Shown piece after piece: positions 1-12,586 of a stretch of DNA of 64,000 nt; position 1 is the stretch's first letter; every line of letters starts with the position of its first letter. The position numbers were made by a program, and so were the translations under genes. The notes under the pieces are model-generated. The model was given only the letters and a program-made list of their open reading frames with translations, searched no databases and was not told where the DNA came from. Origin of the DNA: Limanda limanda (lineage: Eukaryota; Chordata; Actinopteri; Pleuronectiformes; Pleuronectidae); NCBI RefSeq assembly GCF_963576545.1, contig NC_083651.1:20774248-20838247 (forward strand), in the 5' to 3' direction.

Positions 1-115
1 CGTTTAATTTGAGTAGTTTTTTTTTTTTCAAAATTCCCAAAATTCCCGAGCTAAACTTCCCATGGAAAGTTTCCGGAAAGTTTCCGGAAATTTACCGGAA
101 ACTTTCCTCCCCTTT
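1..115. repeat. truncated dispersed repeat with 13-bp hairpin
   Basis: The window opens inside a sequence that resembles a common teleost dispersed repeat (a recognition from memory). What is seen directly: GGAAAGTTTCCGG occurs twice, at 64-76 and 75-87, overlapping by two bases. Its exact reverse complement CCGGAAACTTTCC lies at 95-107, so 75-87 and 95-107 form a perfect 13-bp stem with a 7-nt loop. The left end is cut by the window edge, so neither element type nor length can be judged. The right limit is approximate. Confidence 0.5.
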
Positions 116-3100
116 GCAACCCTATTCTTTTGTCATAATTCTTATGCCACCCAAATTTTTTTTAATGTAGGAACAACATATCTAAAAGGACAGTACAAAA
201 CAGTTACAGTTCAGAGACTGATCTGCAAAGTGTCCACGGCCAGTGAATCGAATTTGTTTTCCCTACAACATCTGCTCCTGTTAAGTAAAGCATGGTTGAT
301 TTTTTTGTCATGGCTGACAACTCTGGTTTCCTAAACAACCGTTTGGCTTTGGTTTCTGTGTAAATATTGAAATCATCTGACTTAAAGCACGAGGTGAGTC
401 TTGTTCACTCATCCCTAATGTCAAAATAGACGACAGGTAGTTCAACAACCTCTGATTCATATTTGGTCATTATAAAGACCAATTTGTAGAATAAAAAACG
501 ATATAGATGCAGAGTATTGGGGGATAGTGAATCAATGTCTCTCAGTAGAAGGTAGATAGCTCCACAGTTAGAGATCTGTCTGGCCCCGCTGACAGGATCA
601 TCAGCGTGACAAAAGGTTCTGAGATAGGGGATCAGATTTTGGCCGGGCAGAGTCCTGTGGTGACAGGCTGAAAGGAATTATGAATCCCAAGCACAGTCAT
701 AACAGACTGGGAGATTATAATGATGAACAAACCTCCAGACTTACAGTTCAAGTGCGGCTGCTTGAAGAAAATCAAGGACAGCAGCAGACTCTACTCTACC
801 TGACTCTGTTTATAATACTTTAAGTTGTTTTTTTCTGTTTTTGCCAGTGGAAAGTGCAGAAATATTCTCTCTTGCCTCTCGCCTCTCTTGCTCTGTTGGC
901 CTGCTGCTGCTTTAACCGATGTGGAATGTGAGCGGGTAAATAATTGGACATTTCTAATTATTGTGATCAAAGCAGCCGTTCACTGTGGTGATGGCAGCAG
1001 CTGGGCCGTAGGGGACAGGGCGGTCGGTGCTGCAGTTAGCTATTACTGCTGTCTATGACTAACCCAACCTGCAGCCGTTAGCAGTGTCGGCTGAAAGAAG
1101 CAACCTGAAGCGTGTGTCCTTTTGAATAATGATGAATCGTGGATTTGATTTCAGTTCAGAGGATGCGAAGGACAAAGAAGTTGATGTTTTCACCCAAGGA
1201 AACATTGTTATCTCTGTACGATTGTTGAATTTATTCTAATATGGCTGCTATTTTGAAAGTCCTAAATGGGGCCTAATACAAAAGAGACATGAGGAAAAGT
1301 GTAGCTTCCACTGGGGTGAGTGCGTCCGTAATGCTAGTGATGACACATTTTTGGGATTCCAGCAATTAGATGGCGTTAAAATGATTTCTCTCCGAGTTTA
1401 TTAAAGCTCCATTTCATTAAAGCATCTCCTCTCACTTTTCTGTTAACTTTTCTAATGCAAATCAATCAATTAATTTGTGAAATCTATCTTAGGTCAACTA
1501 CAACAAACTAAACAAAAAGAAGCTTACACGGCAAGAATTGGTTGTAATCCACATTCGGTATTGACCGAGTACACCACAGATGAACTGCACCAGCGTAACC
1601 TTGTACTGTAGTAATCATATCGGTCTACAATGCATTCTCTGTAACTCGATGCTGAATTGGATCACTGCAGTATTAATCCACTGAAGGCTGAAGCCCAGGC
1701 ACACAAGGCTAGCTCGGCTACAAGGCTAGCAGCCTTGGCGGAGACGACGCATCGCTCACTATGGATTGCTCTATTGATTCGTACAGTCTTAATCTAGTCC
1801 TTGATATTCAGCACAAGGCTTGGCAGCGCTCTGACCTCTGAGGAACAGTAATCATACTTGGCTGCAGAGTGCTGACTCATCAGCTGGAGAATTTGAAGTC
1901 CTTTTTCTGAGACAGGATATGAGAGACCGACGAGGAAATTCCCCTCTTTTTTGAACTATTTTCTTCACGTGGACAGGGTCAATGCAAAGTTCAGAGAAAG
2001 TGACTGACTTGACCTAATCTGACAACCACAAGTAAATACGTTACACTACCGCGTTCAACATTATCCCCCCATTAAATGATGGTTATCACTTGTCATCACT
2101 CCCATTGATATGCTTTGGGAAGAGGCAAAGTTCAGCTTCCAGCAGCCAGGATACGATCCTCATCATTATCACTGTTAAAAAACCAGCAGCTTATTACAAC
2201 CTGTCGTTAACCTTTTTCCAAATGGGCAGAAGGAGCAGAAGTGAGGTGGCGTTGGTGACGCCTTCTTCAAACAGATGTTTGTTTCCAGTTGACAAATTTT
2301 ATTCCAAATCATGATTATTCCCTAAACGTATTCAAGTAGTTTATATGTATAAACCTGTTACGCTCCAGGTTTATTGCCGTCATGATGAAAGTCTGAGCCA
2401 ACCAGGAGGTGGAGTTAGTCTCTGCCAACCCACATGTTTTTACCCCCGATGGCAACTGATAACGGCCCTTTAATGGGGTGATAAAATGCGAAACAGGTGG
2501 TACAGTACAGTGTATATGTTTTCACAGTCTCCAGGCTTTTCTTTCTTTTGTAAATGAAGGTAAACGCATCAACGCTTTCTGCTACAGACTGCAAAAAAAA
2601 AACACTTATACCCCACAATCATTTAGTATCCACAGTCTCTCAGCAACTCGACATAGTGACACCACAAAAGAGGAAAATGACTCGTGCCCATGTAAAATGG
2701 TTTCACACCACGTTTCACTGTTAACTGAACTGGAGAGAGAGAAAAAGACCCGGCAGAGGTACTGCTGAGGAATGATGCGGATTGTTGAGTCAACAGTGTG
2801 ACACACTGCAGAGAGAAACTCTCAACTGCTGATCGGTCTCGTGTGAGTGTCTCTGGTTCTGATTTATAATCATGTCTCACGTCTGTTTCAACTTGTAGAC
2901 GATGTTTATGTTGTTGATGTCTTTGTTATTTCATTATCATTGTCTGCTCTTGAGGTGATTTATTAGGGCTTTGCTGACATTAAGTGGACCATGTGATTAA
3001 GAAACTGAATTTTTAAAAAGATGACAACACAACAGGTGGGACTCTGGACAGTTCTGCTCTAAGGCACAGCGGAGATTCATTGTCCTGTGCGGGTCTCCCA

Positions 3101-5440
3101 ATGCTTGACCTGTAGCTAATACAAGGCCAGAGTAGCATTTTTAAAATGTATGGCCTCAAGATAAATTACATTCCAACTGCAACTTAACACTGTTTGTCTC
3201 CTCAGTTGATGCTGTGGTGCAGCGGTGGCTTATTTTTGTTCTTTTCAAATGTCATTGCACTTTTGTTCAGCCTGTAGCCCCCCTACCCCGTATTTTTCCA
3301 CTCTATAGTTAAAAAACACTGGATTTACAGTCTTTGAGTGATTAATGATTATTCCCCATAAGCATAGATCTTAAGCTCTACATTGCTACACCAGTGACGT
3401 GCAAAATCGATGACCTTTGCAGTAATACATTTGTGCTGTTTTTTTAAGGCTTTTTTATTCTTATTTATGATATCTCATGTATTCTGGATGGATTTATGGT
3501 TCACTTGGCTGAGAGTTTTTCTTTTTCCGATAAACACGGGACTTTCTGTATATTTTGAGGTCATAAAAGTTCTGCTACCATGTTCAGAAACACAAGAGCT
3601 GCTGTCCATAGCATTTTTGTCATGATTTATGTTTGTCCTCTTCTCTCAATATAACACAAATGTTTTCGATTTATATGCCTGATTTATTACTATTTCTTTT
3701 TATTACATGATAAATGTGCTTCAATGAGCCTTCGTGCGATAAAGTATATTGTTGGCATCCAGTTCAATGTGTTAATGTTGGCGGGCCTGGCTGTGTCTCA
3801 GTAGAGTGGTTCTGACGGAGGTCCACGTCACACCCGCCACTTGCCCAGACTGGGAGCCGTCCATGGGGATCACCACTCTCTAACGCCCAGCTCCTCTCCG
3901 CCTCCTCAGGCTCTGGATGGTGGGTGGAGGATGAGGGGCTCTACAGACCCCCCCGCCTGGGAACAGTAGCCTACCTCCAGAAGCACGGATGGGCTTTCAC
4001 TTGTTCGATCTGTAAAGGGATAGTATCTGGAGTTAATATTCTGTGAGGGCTCAATAGCTTTGTTTCCATACCACTGTAAACAGGAAATAAGGTAAAGGAC
4101 CCTTGAATAGCCTTCAACAGACAAAGGAACATTTGGAATATTTGGACATTTTCTGATGCAAAAACTTTATATTACATATTTATACTTTATATTTCTAGGA
4201 ATGTTTCAGATATTGCTCTATCAACGCATTAGTGGCATTGACATGTAAGAGGATTATACTACAGGTTTGGAGAAAATAATTCCTTCGAGTGGCTGATGAG
4301 TCAAGCATATGTTCGGACTCGGATGTCGTCAGTGCCGATCCAGACGTCTGTAGTATGGATGGAAACCAAGCTATTGTCTTTTTTTCATAATGCTGTTGTT
4401 TGTTACGGCTACAAAACACATATTAAGAAAAAGAAATAAATCAATCAATCATACAGTTGACATTTTAGACATTTGAGTTATATCCCTATCCCTTTATATC
4501 GTAACACAAAGTGAAGCCAAGTCCGTGATCTTCTGGTGTTTTCTTTGTTGCTGAATTTCTGCAGCTCTGTCTGTTCTGACAAACTAAATCTCCTGCTTGC
4601 AAATAATAAAAAGTGATATATTTATTTAACAACACATTAAATACCTTGATCTGTCTGCTAAGCGTTTGTCGTAGAAATGTCACAACTCCAACTGCAACCC
4701 TACTGCTTCTACTAATACAATGTAATGTATATTAGATGGGCAAAAGACATATGTCTTACTATGTGCTTTGACTATTGTGTTATCAGCAATACTGTGTGTA
4801 TACATTGCTGGTACTGTGTGTGTGTTAACTGGCTTGACATTTTGATTCAGCAGACTAACTACTGTGTATTTGTATTTGATTTGTATGATGCATAACTCGT
4901 GTGACACATCTAAACCTGAGGTATTTTCTCACACAGAATGCATGAACAGTAACTAATCTCTAAGAGCTTTTTAACACGTGACCGGATGCATCTGAGTCAC
5001 ACTGTTGTATAAACTCAGGAACTAGTGCTGCTCCTCTCCCCAAACCTAAACCTGCCCTGTCAAAGGAAATGCAGTTCCATACAGGAAACTAGGTCCTTTC
5101 CACCAGTGAGGCCTCTGCATGCCATAGTTTCCTCCCCTGGCAGAGTCCTAATAGCAGCTGTCACTGCAGCCCCCCAGGCCCAGCTCCCTGTTTGTTAGTG
5201 ATGGAGAGTGAGACCAACACACACCTCCCTCAGAGATGTGGCAGCCCAGTGGCCTTCAGGGAAATGCAGTCCTTTGTGAATGACAGCTGCATTGGGAAAG
5301 TGAAAGGAGCAGCACTGGGGCGCATGTTATTAAATACCACGTGGGTGTCACCAGCCTCCATCACTAATGCACATTTTTTTTCACCCCAATCTTTACCTCT
5401 TCCTCATGTCTGTCGCTCTCTGTCTCTCTCTGTCTCTCTG

Positions 5441-5521
<81 letters not shown>

Positions 5522-5537
5522 GTCCTTCACCAAACAG
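116..5537 (+). other. terminal intron of the epha3-like gene (3' part)
   Basis: Non-coding sequence upstream of the acceptor at 5536-5537. I looked for the preceding Eph exon, which should encode the first half of the SAM domain, and found no plus-strand candidate, so the last intron probably starts outside the window and exceeds 5.4 kb. A GC-richer patch at about 3780-3990 does not read as an exon: its plus frames hit stops and show no Eph similarity. Short direct repeats of ACAAGGCTAGC occur around 1706-1731. No other structure was recognised. Confidence 0.6.
5408..5523 (+). repeat. CT microsatellite in the splice acceptor tract
   Basis: A TC/CT run, interrupted by TG at its edges and pure from about 5449 to 5515 (about 33 dinucleotides). 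It ends roughly 14 nt before the AG acceptor at 5536-5537, so most of the polypyrimidine tract of the terminal exon is a microsatellite. Long serine/leucine or arginine/glutamate frames read through it are artefacts of the repeat. Confidence 0.95.
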
Positions 5538-5643
5538 AGATCTGAAAAAGGTTGGAGTGACAATTGTAGGATCACAGAAGAACATCGTGAGCAGCCTCAA
5601 AGCCCTAGATTCCCACACCAAGGACGGCCCAGTACCTGTTTAA
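5538..5643 (+). CDS. epha3: EphA receptor tyrosine kinase, terminal coding exon (epha3-like)
   Basis: Eph receptors are single-pass receptor tyrosine kinases that bind ephrins at cell contacts and steer axon guidance and tissue boundaries. This exon holds only the C-terminal end: one base completing a split codon, then 34 codons and TAA at 5641-5643. The start is set by the CAG acceptor after a long pyrimidine tract. The peptide opens DLKKVGVTIVG and ends GPVPV. The first part matches the last helix region of the Eph SAM domain (family pattern KKVGVT-VGPQKK). The final PVPV is a C-terminal PDZ-ligand-type tail like that of EPHA3, whereas other EphA paralogues are remembered with different tails. 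The usually conserved GPQKK reads GSQKN here. Ephrin-binding, fibronectin, transmembrane and kinase exons lie upstream outside the window. EphA class is fairly secure; paralogue epha3 is likely, and another EphA paralogue cannot be excluded without alignment. Confidence 0.8.
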
Positions 5644-7486
5644 TAATCAAGAAAAAAAACAACATGTCTTTCCGGCTGTGTTAACAGACTGTGGTTGCTA
5701 TTCGCACTCTATCACAGTGGCTGCGTATCCAAACTACAAACGGATGGAAGAGGAGGAAAAATGTACGATTCAGGCGAGGGGCTTTGATTGTTTTGTTGAG
5801 AGACGATGTCAAGTCCTGACAAGTGGAACAGGAGGGAGATCAGCTGGGGAAACGGCTGACTCTTCATCCCTCTGTCCCTCCATGCCCAAGTTGAGATGCC
5901 TTACAGACTAACCAGAGGGTGGGGAGAGCCGAGGAGGGGAGCGAGACCTGGTCAGGGATTCAAACTGGGTCTGGACTTGGATACAGGGCAAGGACTGGAC
6001 TAACGTGGAAGCCGCAGTGCTCCAATATTGGCAAAGCTGGTTAGCCTAGCCTTCCCTTTTACGGCTAAAAGGGATTCAGGCAATGCTCACAGTCTCTTCC
6101 CACCAGCCTGTGGAACGAGGCGGTGAAACGTCTGAGAGGCCTCGTGTGGACGAGCAGTGGTGGACAATAGCAGCTCACCTGGACGTGGACCCTTCCTGGA
6201 CTAATGAAGCCTGAGGTGTGAGGTGTTGACGTGAACTACCTACATTTACTGTCTCTGTCCATGAGAGAGCTGAGCTGGTATTCACACCAAGACGATAACC
6301 CAACCATTTTACTCCGTAGCTCTAACCTATAGCATTTGCATTCAGTAGAAATGTCACATAAAAGCAATAATGATGATAATCAGTTAAATAGTCTCATCAT
6401 GGAAGCCATGACTCCGTCACATGTATAACGTAGCGAACGCTGTGCTTCGAAGGTACAGAGGCCATAACACACTTCACACACAGATTTTTATATGTTCTAT
6501 GTGCTTACGAGCAGATACTGTACAGTTTTTAGTGCCGTTCCCTCAACTGAATGCCCTTTGTGTGAAGTCTCAGGATGTATTCATTCATTTTATTTTGGTT
6601 CTAACAGGGAGAAGCAGAGCGAGCGAGGGAGCATTGCCAGGAATTGAGATTGTTGGTTTAGGAAAGAAGGGAGAAAGAAAAGGTTGAAGTGGAGGAAACA
6701 GACGAAGAGAATGCCTGCTGCACAGAGGATAATGAGCCTGATTGTAGGTGTGATTCCATTTTCCTGATGGGCATTGAAGATTTGGAGGCTATGATATGAA
6801 CAGATTATCGGGCAAAAAAATTCCCTAGAGACATAGTTTTAATATCACTGACTGAATCTGAGCCTCCCTGGTTTCAGGCCTCTCCAAGGGAAAACTGGGG
6901 AGACCCATGTAGTGCAAAAAGAACAGCAGTTTGGCGGGTGAGCAGAAACCAGCAATAGCCAATGAGAGCAAGCTGAAGGGCCAGCGTCACCAATTTAGAA
7001 CTAAGACGTGGCGGCCCACAGTGTAAAAAAGACTTCTGTTTCCCGTACCAGGTGGAAACTAGACTTAAAGGACAAACTCATGGAATTGCTATGACAGTCA
7101 GCTTATTTAATTTGCCCCATTGTTTGTGCGATACATCACTGATGATGCCGGCCTCCATGTTTGTTTATATTCAGAAGACTGTGAGGTTTGGGAATCTCCA
7201 GAATCACAGGAATCACCACTCAGAGATCTGTCGAGCGTTCTTGATTTAATGCTCAAACATCAGTTACATCTGTCGTTAAGTCTTAATTCTCTCACGTCAG
7301 TTGAGTTTGAATATGCTCCAGTGTGCAGCAGGCAGTAGATGAAGCAGTAGATGAATGCTGCTGTGTTGTGGAAGTGTTTCAAACTAGACGTGAGTTTGTA
7401 CTCAAGCTTCTTCCTCAGGTTTGAGCGGATTGGCGTCATCAGCCCCACTGAACACCAGGTGTAGAGTCACTGTAGATCCCACTGCT

Positions 7487-7797
7487 TCTCTGTCATTTGC
7501 TTTGGTCTGAATCCATAACTTATTAACAAAAGCCGCAGGGGAATCTGTCGTTCACTTCGTTAATCAGAGTTGTGCTGTAAAAAATAATTTGTTCTACTAT
7601 AAAATTAGCTCTTAATCCATAAATCCTGGTGTGTTAAATGCAAAAGTAAAATTCTACTTTTTTTCAAACCCATGTGGGATCTGTCATTTACTTCTTTGAT
7701 CGGAAAATTGCTGTAAGAGAGAAAAAAAAAGTACTTTGTTCTTGTTTAAATTTGGGTCTTAATCCTTAAATCCCGGCGTGTTGCAAAAAGTAGAGTG
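7487..7797. repeat. imperfect tandem duplication, unit about 140 bp
   Basis: A block near 7538 (GGGGAATCTGTCGTTCACTT, then a T/A-rich stretch, TCTTAATCCATAAATCCTGG and a GTGTT motif) recurs from 7676 (GGGATCTGTCATTTACTTC, then TCTTAATCCTTAAATCCCGG and GTGTT). The offset is about 138-146 bp with indels. A weaker third partial copy (CTGTCATTTGCTTTGGTCTG) precedes them from about 7487. It lies in the presumed 3' UTR, and the copies are clearly diverged, so the duplication is old. Confidence 0.7.
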
Positions 7798-8284
7798 CCT
7801 CCTGTTGCTGTGTTCAGGGTCGGTTCATGGTGGGATCACCAAGCAAAAAGCTCCAGTTTGTCTTCGTCTTCAACAAAGTCTGTGTGTATTTTCTCTTGAG
7901 GGCATCGGGGGTTTACTGTCACTGCTGTAAACCAACAGCAACGTGTGGAGATGCCCTGAAACAGATGTAACACTTCCAATAGATTCTTCTCTCCTAGGTC
8001 ATCATGCGTCCAGGATGGGATTTCCTAAGGGCACCTTAGAACTTCATAAAGGATATTTGTACAATGTTTAAAGACACCTCCTGCTTCAATGTCACCCGGT
8101 CAACATACACCCAGTATTTCTAAACAGGACACTTTGGTACGTTGTGCTGTTGGTTGGGTCATATTTAACCAGAAGGATGCTTCTTTGGGCCTGTTCCAAG
8201 CACTTAGTACACAGTATTTGAGCACTTTCAAGTGAAATGTAACTGACTTGGCTAAAGAGTTAAGCTTAATAAATGGACCGGGGT

Positions 8285-8299
8285 GGGGGGGGGGGGGGG
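8285..8299. repeat. homopolymer G15
   Basis: Fifteen consecutive G within the presumed 3' UTR. Assembly length is often unreliable at such tracts. Confidence 0.9.
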
Positions 8300-8511
8300 T
8301 GAGTCTGGTGCTTTTGGGAAACCCAGCCCTGTTCAGTGTCATCGGTCGCTCCTCTGTTACTCGGTCAACCTGTGGATGCTGCTGTTGCTGCTACGTGTTC
8401 CAATTAGCATGTACATACTGTCAACCATCGTAACGATAGCAACCAGCACTACAGATCCCACTATTTGTACATGGCCATCCCTCTTTGTAAAAATGTTTGT
8501 ATGTATAAAAG

Positions 8512-8521
8512 AATAAATAAA
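8512..8521 (+). promoter_or_regulatory. overlapping poly(A) signals (AATAAATAAA)
   Basis: Two overlapping AATAAA hexamers at 8512-8517 and 8516-8521, followed by an A-rich stretch. This is the best candidate 3' end of the epha3-like transcript. A further AATAAA at 8627-8632 after a T-rich stretch is an alternative, and 8268-8273 a shorter one. The choice of site is inferred. Confidence 0.5.
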
Positions 8522-10614
8522 AAAAAGTGGTGCGACATTTTAATTAAAAAAAAGAGTCAAAAATCATCTGTATTATATTTTATCTTGTTTTGAGTTATAA
8601 TTGTCCGCTTTGGTTTTTTTTTCTACAATAAAAAGGCGATTATGATTACGTTATTATTTATTTGTTAACATTATAAAGCGCAATGTGTTTCCTTTCTTTT
8701 GTAGCATACAGTTAAATTATGTGTCAGCGCTATCTGTGTTTTTGGTTTTATTTTGACTTACTTTATAAACCTGGGACATCTGAGAGAGCAATACTGTTAT
8801 AATGTTATAATGCACCCCCTATATCCAGATCCCTCATCTTCTGTCTCAAGACTGACTCGTGTGTCTGTGTGAGAGTTTCCGTGTGCAAATGTAGATGGCC
8901 TTGTCTACTAATGTAAAATGATTTGTAGTGGAAACATTTATATTTTTATAATAAATATTGGCAAAATATTTTCCAAAAAATGGACGATGACCGAACGATG
9001 TGAATTTTTTGACTTTCCTCCTTTCAAGCGTGAGCGTATTCCCACATGTGCAAAAGATCACAAGTGGAAGTGGGACGCTCGTAACTCACATGTCATCTTT
9101 TCATTTTACATTCCATAGATCAATCTTTTAGCACATCTTGCTTTCTTCAGAATAAAAGCCACCAATCATCCGGCTGACATATATAGTGTACGGGACAGGT
9201 GCTTCAAATCACGGAGTTCACAGGGCAATGAGCCTCGAACAGAGGATTCCATCGAAAGTTCAGTCACAGCCAAGAAGTGTCTTCAACGTCAATATTTAAA
9301 ATAAAAAGAAATAGCCAAATACAAATGGCATTAAAATTTTAAAAGCAGTCAAATGTCTTAGCAAATGTCATCCTTGATATCTCTTATGTCCGTGTGTGAA
9401 AAAGAGCAGAATAATATAATAAACTGGACGTGCTACACTTTGTTCACATCTGTTAACAGGCTTCCTGAACCACCTCGGCCTCTGTTTCTAATCCCGTCCC
9501 CCATGCACGCCGCCAGCTCCTCACTTCCTCGGCCACATCTAATAAAGCGCCTCGTATCTGAGCGTGCACGGTGAGGGCCGATTTGTCGTATGATTTTAAT
9601 GCGGAGGATCTGCTTTTCCTCTCTGCCTGCTGACTGGGAGGAGATGAGATGTGTCAGACAGAGGAAAGAGTGATGGCCGCTCTGCTCGGCGTTGAGAGGT
9701 TGACACTATCCAGATGTTCCGAAGGCAGATGTGCGTGGAGAGAAAACAGGACGCTGCCCTCCCCGAGTGGGGAAACAATGAGCGCAGTATGCTCGACAAC
9801 ATCACCAATTTGGTCTTCGTTTTTATCTGTAGAAAAAAAAACTCCTCGGGTCCTGAAACCACCGGGGTGATGGGAAAGAGAGCGAGGGCGGAGGCGGGAG
9901 TGTAAGCTGAGTGGAGATGAAACCATGGAGAGGAGGTGTGGAAGGCAGGTGTGCTGGATCTACAAAGCCTCTGTCAGTCCTGTCCAAGTAGATAGAAACT
10001 TTGCGAACAGTGGCATACGATAATGCAATAACGCAGGGGAGGATTAAGCAGCACCATTCATCATCCCTGCACTTGGCAGCGGTGTTGAAATGTGCTCCCC
10101 CGGCTGCTGCAGCTACAGAACGGCCAGTTCCACTTGCAGAGTAATGATAATGAGAAAACAACGTCTTGATGTGCGAAATGCATTCCCCACTTTGAACAGA
10201 AATCTTTTAACCATCGAGCTCGGCAATGAGACACAGCGCCTTTTACCAGATTTATGACAACACGGGTTTTTTCTGTACAGGCATGAATGAGACAGAACCA
10301 TCACTGACGTTTTTACTACTCTGATTTTCAACCTGAACTTTACCATCATCATCGGCCCCCCCGCCTGTGTGCTATGGACTGTTTAAAAAGGTTGTGGCTG
10401 TTCCCCAGATGTGAAGGCAAAACATCTGGATTTCCACCTGATGGTAAATCCCACCTCTTCCATGTGAGTGGATGGGACATGTACCAAACCAAAAAGTCAA
10501 AGTACATGATAAATGAAGTTACTCTCAGAGATTTTTTTTGTAATTGTAGGTAGGCTGGTTATTATTAAACTGATGAATGATTAATCAGTAATTCAATGCC
10601 ACAAAAACAATGTT

Positions 10615-10765
10615 AAACGTCATGATTGACAGCTGAGACAGACTCACGATTGGTCATATGCGTGTGTCAATAAGACCTCGTGACCACGGCTCCATTCCCT
10701 GTTGCTCCTGCTCCGAATTGAAAAGATGGCAGCATTCGTATACACGATATTTTAGCTTCATTCCT
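10615..10765. repeat. possible dispersed repeat fragment
   Basis: The block containing TGATTGACAGCTGAGACAG, GGCTCCATTCCCTGTTGCTC and AAAAGATGGC resembles a repeat seen in many percomorph genomes. This is recognition from memory only: no terminal repeats or target-site duplication were found, and the limits are approximate. Confidence 0.35.
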
Positions 10766-12559
10766 GAATAGTATGTATACTTTTTAAAAAGAACGATGAT
10801 ATGTCAACCATTCCCTCCACGTGGGTCCATAGTTTGTCCGTTTGAATTTTAGCTTGTGCATTTTTCATTTTTAAACATCAGGATATATTTTTGTCATTTA
10901 GTTCCACCAACGGAGTAAGATTTATCCAACTTTATTCGGTTCTCAAAAGAAGCTTTTTACTTTCTTCTGTCTGTATTTTTCAAAATCGTGTTGTCACTTC
11001 ACCGCAGCTGATAGAATTACACCTGATGGTCCAGGGCCCTATAATCCCATCCCCTCCGTCTGGATCTGTCTCCTCCCTTTGAAGCCTGCTCTGTTGCCAC
11101 ATCACTCCGGCTCCCCTCTCGCTTCCCTCTCGCTTCCCTCTCGGTTCCTGCTAAAAACTGGCCTCCAGCTGCGTGCAGCTGCTTTGAACGGCCTGACGCC
11201 ATGTTGCAAACTCATAGCGCCCCGTTCAGCCCTTCCTCTGCGGACTGCTGTGGTGGCTGGTATCCTTGTAAGCTCATTTACTGGGTTCATAGTTCACCAA
11301 TAAATTACCAGGATGTTACGTGTTGATTATCTTTTCTTTAAGACTGTGTTTATCTGTGTGGGGTGGGAGACTTTACAGGAATCAAGTGTTGTATAGATCA
11401 GGCAGGAAGCAAGGCAGTGCTGAAAATAAGAGGATGTTATTTGAGTGCCTCAACATATTCATCACAGTAAGTTAACACACACACATAGATGTACAAAGAT
11501 AGATGGGGTGTAAGTTGTTGGCTTTGAACTCTCTGAGCACACATTGACACCTCAGTCATGTTCTTACCAAAGTAACGTGCACTGTTATCATCACAACAGA
11601 CGCACATACACAGGTCCCAGGGCCGCAAGTGCTCAGTCCACTTCTGTCACTTTGACAAATGATGGCATCACAAAGGGAAGTGAAACTAACGCTGCCGCCG
11701 CCCCCCCACCGGAGGCAGAACAACAAGAACAAATCCAGGATTTATCTTCGTACACTGAAACAAGTTGTTTGACCAACTACAAATAATTGCTTCAAGTGTT
11801 AAGAAGCAGTTTTCGTGGATCATTTTAGTGAATGAGATCTAATTCTAAGTCTAAATTGAATTTGAAAATTGTTTTTTCAAAGTTATTTCCATTCACATAC
11901 TTTACTCTTAGCATGTATACGCAACAAGCATTCCAGTTATGAAAAAAATATTATTTTGTTAGACTCTGGATTTAACAAGTCTCCAATGTACAAAATAGGG
12001 TAATAAAGAATTATGCATAACATTCATAATATAACCGTCTTAGTCGAAGGTACAAGATTTTATTTTATTCCTTTATTTTAGTAGTTGGTTCACAGTTAAG
12101 TGTTTCACTAGCTTTCTAACTGTTGAACCCATGTGGGTAAAAGGCAACACTAAACTCTTGCACAAGTGTATTAGGCGAAACAAGACCAGACATTAAAATA
12201 TTGTTTTTCTTCCCCAAACTGGACAAGGCTGCTTCCGCTTGGGTGGAAAACCATAAAAAAGGGAAAGCTTATGCTGTAGGATCATTAAAATGCTATAACT
12301 CTGCAGAATCCTCTTTAATATGGATTAAACAAACTATAGTCATTAAGTACAGTTGAGTCAATTTTACACACATTATTCCTGGTTACACATGGAGACAAAT
12401 AAAGTTTTAATGCTTTAAACAACTGGGGGTATTTCATGATATTCAATATGAGTAACATTTTAATTCCACAAAAAGTTGTCATTTCATTCCATTGCCATGA
12501 GTCTGGATCCCAGCCCAGAACTCCATCAGAAGAGCAGAATGGCTGGATTGATACCTGAA

Positions 12560-12586
12560 GAGACAGAGCTATTACCGCTCTGTCTC
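12560..12586. repeat. perfect hairpin, 10-bp stem and 7-nt loop
   Basis: GAGACAGAGC at 12560-12569 is the exact reverse complement of GCTCTGTCTC at 12577-12586, with loop TATTACC. It sits inside a GC-richer patch. It is too short for a microRNA precursor; function unknown. Confidence 0.7.

Larger units (their letters stand above)
5644..8540 (+). other. probable 3' UTR of the epha3-like gene
   Basis: Non-coding sequence from the stop codon to the clustered poly(A) signals. Its length, about 2.9 kb, is reasonable for an Eph receptor 3' UTR. It carries an imperfect tandem duplication (7487-7797), a G15 run (8285-8299) and an earlier AATAAA at 8268-8273 that could give a shorter transcript. No internal exon or intron is evident. 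The extent is inferred from sequence alone. Confidence 0.5.

Noticed and set aside
3780..3990. GC-rich patch considered as the preceding Eph SAM exon
   Set aside because: After the CAG at about 3909 the frame gives no SAM-like residues and soon stops.
5192..5621. Several frames on both strands over the CT repeat
   Set aside because: Serine/leucine and arginine/glutamate runs come from the microsatellite; only the exon after 5537 is supported.
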